A stretch of DNA of 17,252 nt, from assembly GCA_003142355.1 (NCBI GenBank), contig PLMF01000367.1:1-17252 (forward strand). The letters run 5' to 3'. Below the pieces are notes generated by a model. That model saw nothing but the letters and a program-made list of their open reading frames with translations, was not told where the DNA came from and did not search any database. The position numbers and the translations under genes are program-made. The stretch's first letter is position 1. Every line of letters begins with the position of its first letter. This stretch comes from Bryobacterales bacterium. Lineage in GTDB: Bacteria; Acidobacteriota; Terriglobia; Bryobacterales; Bryobacteraceae. Of the stretch, positions 14,869 through 17,252 are shown piece by piece.

Positions 14869-16281
14869 TTACCTTGCCTCGTGCCGGTAGACCTTCCAGC
14901 CGAGGTATGTTTCCAGGGCCTCGGTGAGGACACCGGCGGTGTGCGACGCGCTCATGGCGGCGTGGTGCTCGAAGCCGTTCTTGCAGATGTAGCGCATGAG
15001 TTGCTGGAGGCGCGGCACCTCGACCACCGCCCGGCTGCCGAAGGTCGCTAGCGGGTCGTCGGTGAAACGGCCTTCACCCAGGTAGGCGCGGATGGCACCA
15101 GCCGTATCATCGGTGCTCACGCGACCGAATGTCAGCGGGCCTGCCGGGGTGCGGCCCGACATCGCCCCGTAGGTGTTCTGCTCGCCCAGCGTCGTACCGA
15201 GAATCGGAGCGGTTGCGATCTTCGCGTCGGGCGTGAAGCTTTTAGCCCAGTTGCCGCAGTGAAAGAGCACGCATTTGTCCGGGTCGCGGCCATAATTGTT
15301 GTTCCAGTCCACCAGGGCGCTGGGCGTGCCGGAAGCCAGTTGCAGCGCATACATGGAGACCACGCCGGTGACATCCGTTTCGCACGCGCTGGGCACCAGG
15401 TTTTCGCTCATCATGCTCATGAGGGTGCAGCAGTTCACGCCGAAGTTCTCCTGCATGGAGCTCCAGCATTCGATGGCGGTGGCCTGGAGGCCGTATTCCT
15501 CCATCCAGTCAGTGAGCACCACGCCGAGCTTGGCCATTTGCAGCAACGAGGCTTCCGGCACGCCGGAGGCATCGGCATAGCCGCCGATATCGCGCAGGCG
15601 GGCGCGGACGCGCGCGTCGCCGTCGCCCAGTTTGCGCGCGCGGCCGAACACGTCCGAGAGATCGATGGTGGAGACGCCGATGCCGGCCGCCTGGAGCAGC
15701 TTCTCGCTGTAGCGCGTCGTGTTGAACGCATTGGGCCGGGCGCCGACAGCGCCTATGCGCGCGCGGCGAAGACCTCGGACCACGCGGCAGACCGACAGGA
15801 AATCGCGCAGGTCCCGGCGGAACTCCTCGGAGGGAATCGGCACCGTGTGAAGCTCCGTGAGGGTGAACGGAACGCCGTACTGGCGCAGGTTGTTGCAGAC
15901 CGAGATCTTTCCGCAGAAGGCGTCGCGGCGGCGATCCACGCCCAACTGGCCGAGGTCGTCCGGGTAACCCTGCACCAGCACGGGAACATTCAGCTCCGCC
16001 AGCTTTAGCGTTTCGGCGACGCCCTTTTCATCGCCGAAGTTCGGCAGCGAGACCAGCACGCCGGCGATGCGGTCGCGATTCGCCCGGAACAATTCGGCGC
16101 AGCGCTGGGCGTGGGCCCAGGTCTCGACCGACCCGAGCTTGCTCTGGCTCTCATCGAGCATCACAGCCTCGATACCGAGCTCTGCAAACAGCCGCTCGAT
16201 GTCGCGGCGGGCCTCGACGACCAATGGATCGGGAAAGAAATCGCGGTTTCCTACGATGACGCCAAGAGTCGCTTGGGACAT
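14869..16281 (-). CDS. L-fucose/L-arabinose isomerase family protein
   Basis: A 470-residue cytoplasmic protein. The N-terminal half has the Rossmann-like fold of this family ([13 protein letters not shown], then [13 protein letters not shown]). The C-terminal half carries candidate metal ligands: Glu271 (AIECWSS), Glu301 (ACETDVTG), Asp325 (LVDWNN), His341 (FHCGNWA) and His439 or His440 (GFEHHAAMS). The family interconverts aldoses and ketoses such as L-fucose/L-fuculose or L-arabinose/L-ribulose, but members of this divergent branch are often unassigned, so no symbol is given. The ATG at 16281 is chosen because GGGAGG (16295-16290) lies eight bases upstream. A longer form from 16320 would overlap the upstream gene. 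It follows the sugar-binding lipoprotein by 16 bases, suggesting it isomerises the imported sugar. Confidence 0.85.
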   Translation of the reverse strand: MSQATLGVIVGNRDFFPDPLVVEARRDIERLFAELGIEAVMLDESQSKLGSVETWAHAQRCAELFRANRDRIAGVLVSLPNFGDEKGVAETLKLAELNVPVLVQGYPDDLGQLGVDRRRDAFCGKISVCNNLRQYGVPFTLTELHTVPIPSEEFRRDLRDFLSVCRVVRGLRRARIGAVGARPNAFNTTRYSEKLLQAAGIGVSTIDLSDVFGRARKLGDGDARVRARLRDIGGYADASGVPEASLLQMAKLGVVLTDWMEEYGLQATAIECWSSMQENFGVNCCTLMSMMSENLVPSACETDVTGVVSMYALQLASGTPSALVDWNNNYGRDPDKCVLFHCGNWAKSFTPDAKIATAPILGTTLGEQNTYGAMSGRTPAGPLTFGRVSTDDTAGAIRAYLGEGRFTDDPLATFGSRAVVEVPRLQQLMRYICKNGFEHHAAMSASHTAGVLTEALETYLGWKVYRHEAR

Positions 16282-16297
16282 AGGTCGCACCTCCCTA

Positions 16298-17251
<954 letters not shown>

Positions 17252-17252
17252 A

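Overview
The window looks like a chromosomal segment from a GC-rich soil bacterium, most likely an acidobacterium of the Solibacter/Bryobacter type. This rests on gene content, not on a marker gene: a DUF5060/DUF4038-type glycosidase, a secreted FAD oxidoreductase, GH28 and CE15 carbohydrate enzymes, an ST7-like repeat protein, and dispersed GCCRCRGATGAAC-type repeats. No rRNA, tRNA or CRISPR array is visible.

Left part (1-3012, + strand): the end of a HAD-family phosphatase/phosphomutase overlaps an ST7-like helical-repeat protein by 4 bases, followed 10 bases later by a full-length MsbA-type ABC exporter. These three form one apparent transcription unit.

Middle part (3013-9288) is an accessory island. 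It holds a large minus-strand NACHT-type STAND NTPase with five predicted membrane segments and a long helical C-terminus, a candidate bacterial NLR-like immune protein. Upstream of it is a minus-strand addiction module whose antitoxin is intact but whose ParE/RelE toxin is frameshifted. Next come the last 46 codons of a second, diverged copy of the ABC exporter. Last is a PIN-toxin (VapBC-like) module enclosed by two arms of the same repeat in opposite orientation, together resembling a roughly 1.06 kb non-autonomous mobile cassette. The NTPase gene is visibly less GC-rich than the exporter.

Right part (9289-17252) is a plant-polysaccharide module of three two-gene units. The first, on the minus strand, is a DUF5060/DUF4038 glycosidase plus a secreted FAD oxidoreductase. 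The second, on the plus strand and divergent from the first over 97 bases, is a GH28-like protein plus a CE15 glucuronoyl esterase. The third, on the minus strand, is a sugar-binding lipoprotein plus an L-fucose/L-arabinose isomerase-family enzyme. Together they suggest release of pectin or glucuronoxylan sugars outside the cytoplasm, uptake, and isomerisation. The GH28 gene has lost its middle, including the first catalytic motif, so it is probably inactive.

The best candidates for something new are the transmembrane NACHT protein in its island, the inverted-repeat-bounded PIN cassette, the exporter remnant that marks an island edge, and the internally deleted GH28.
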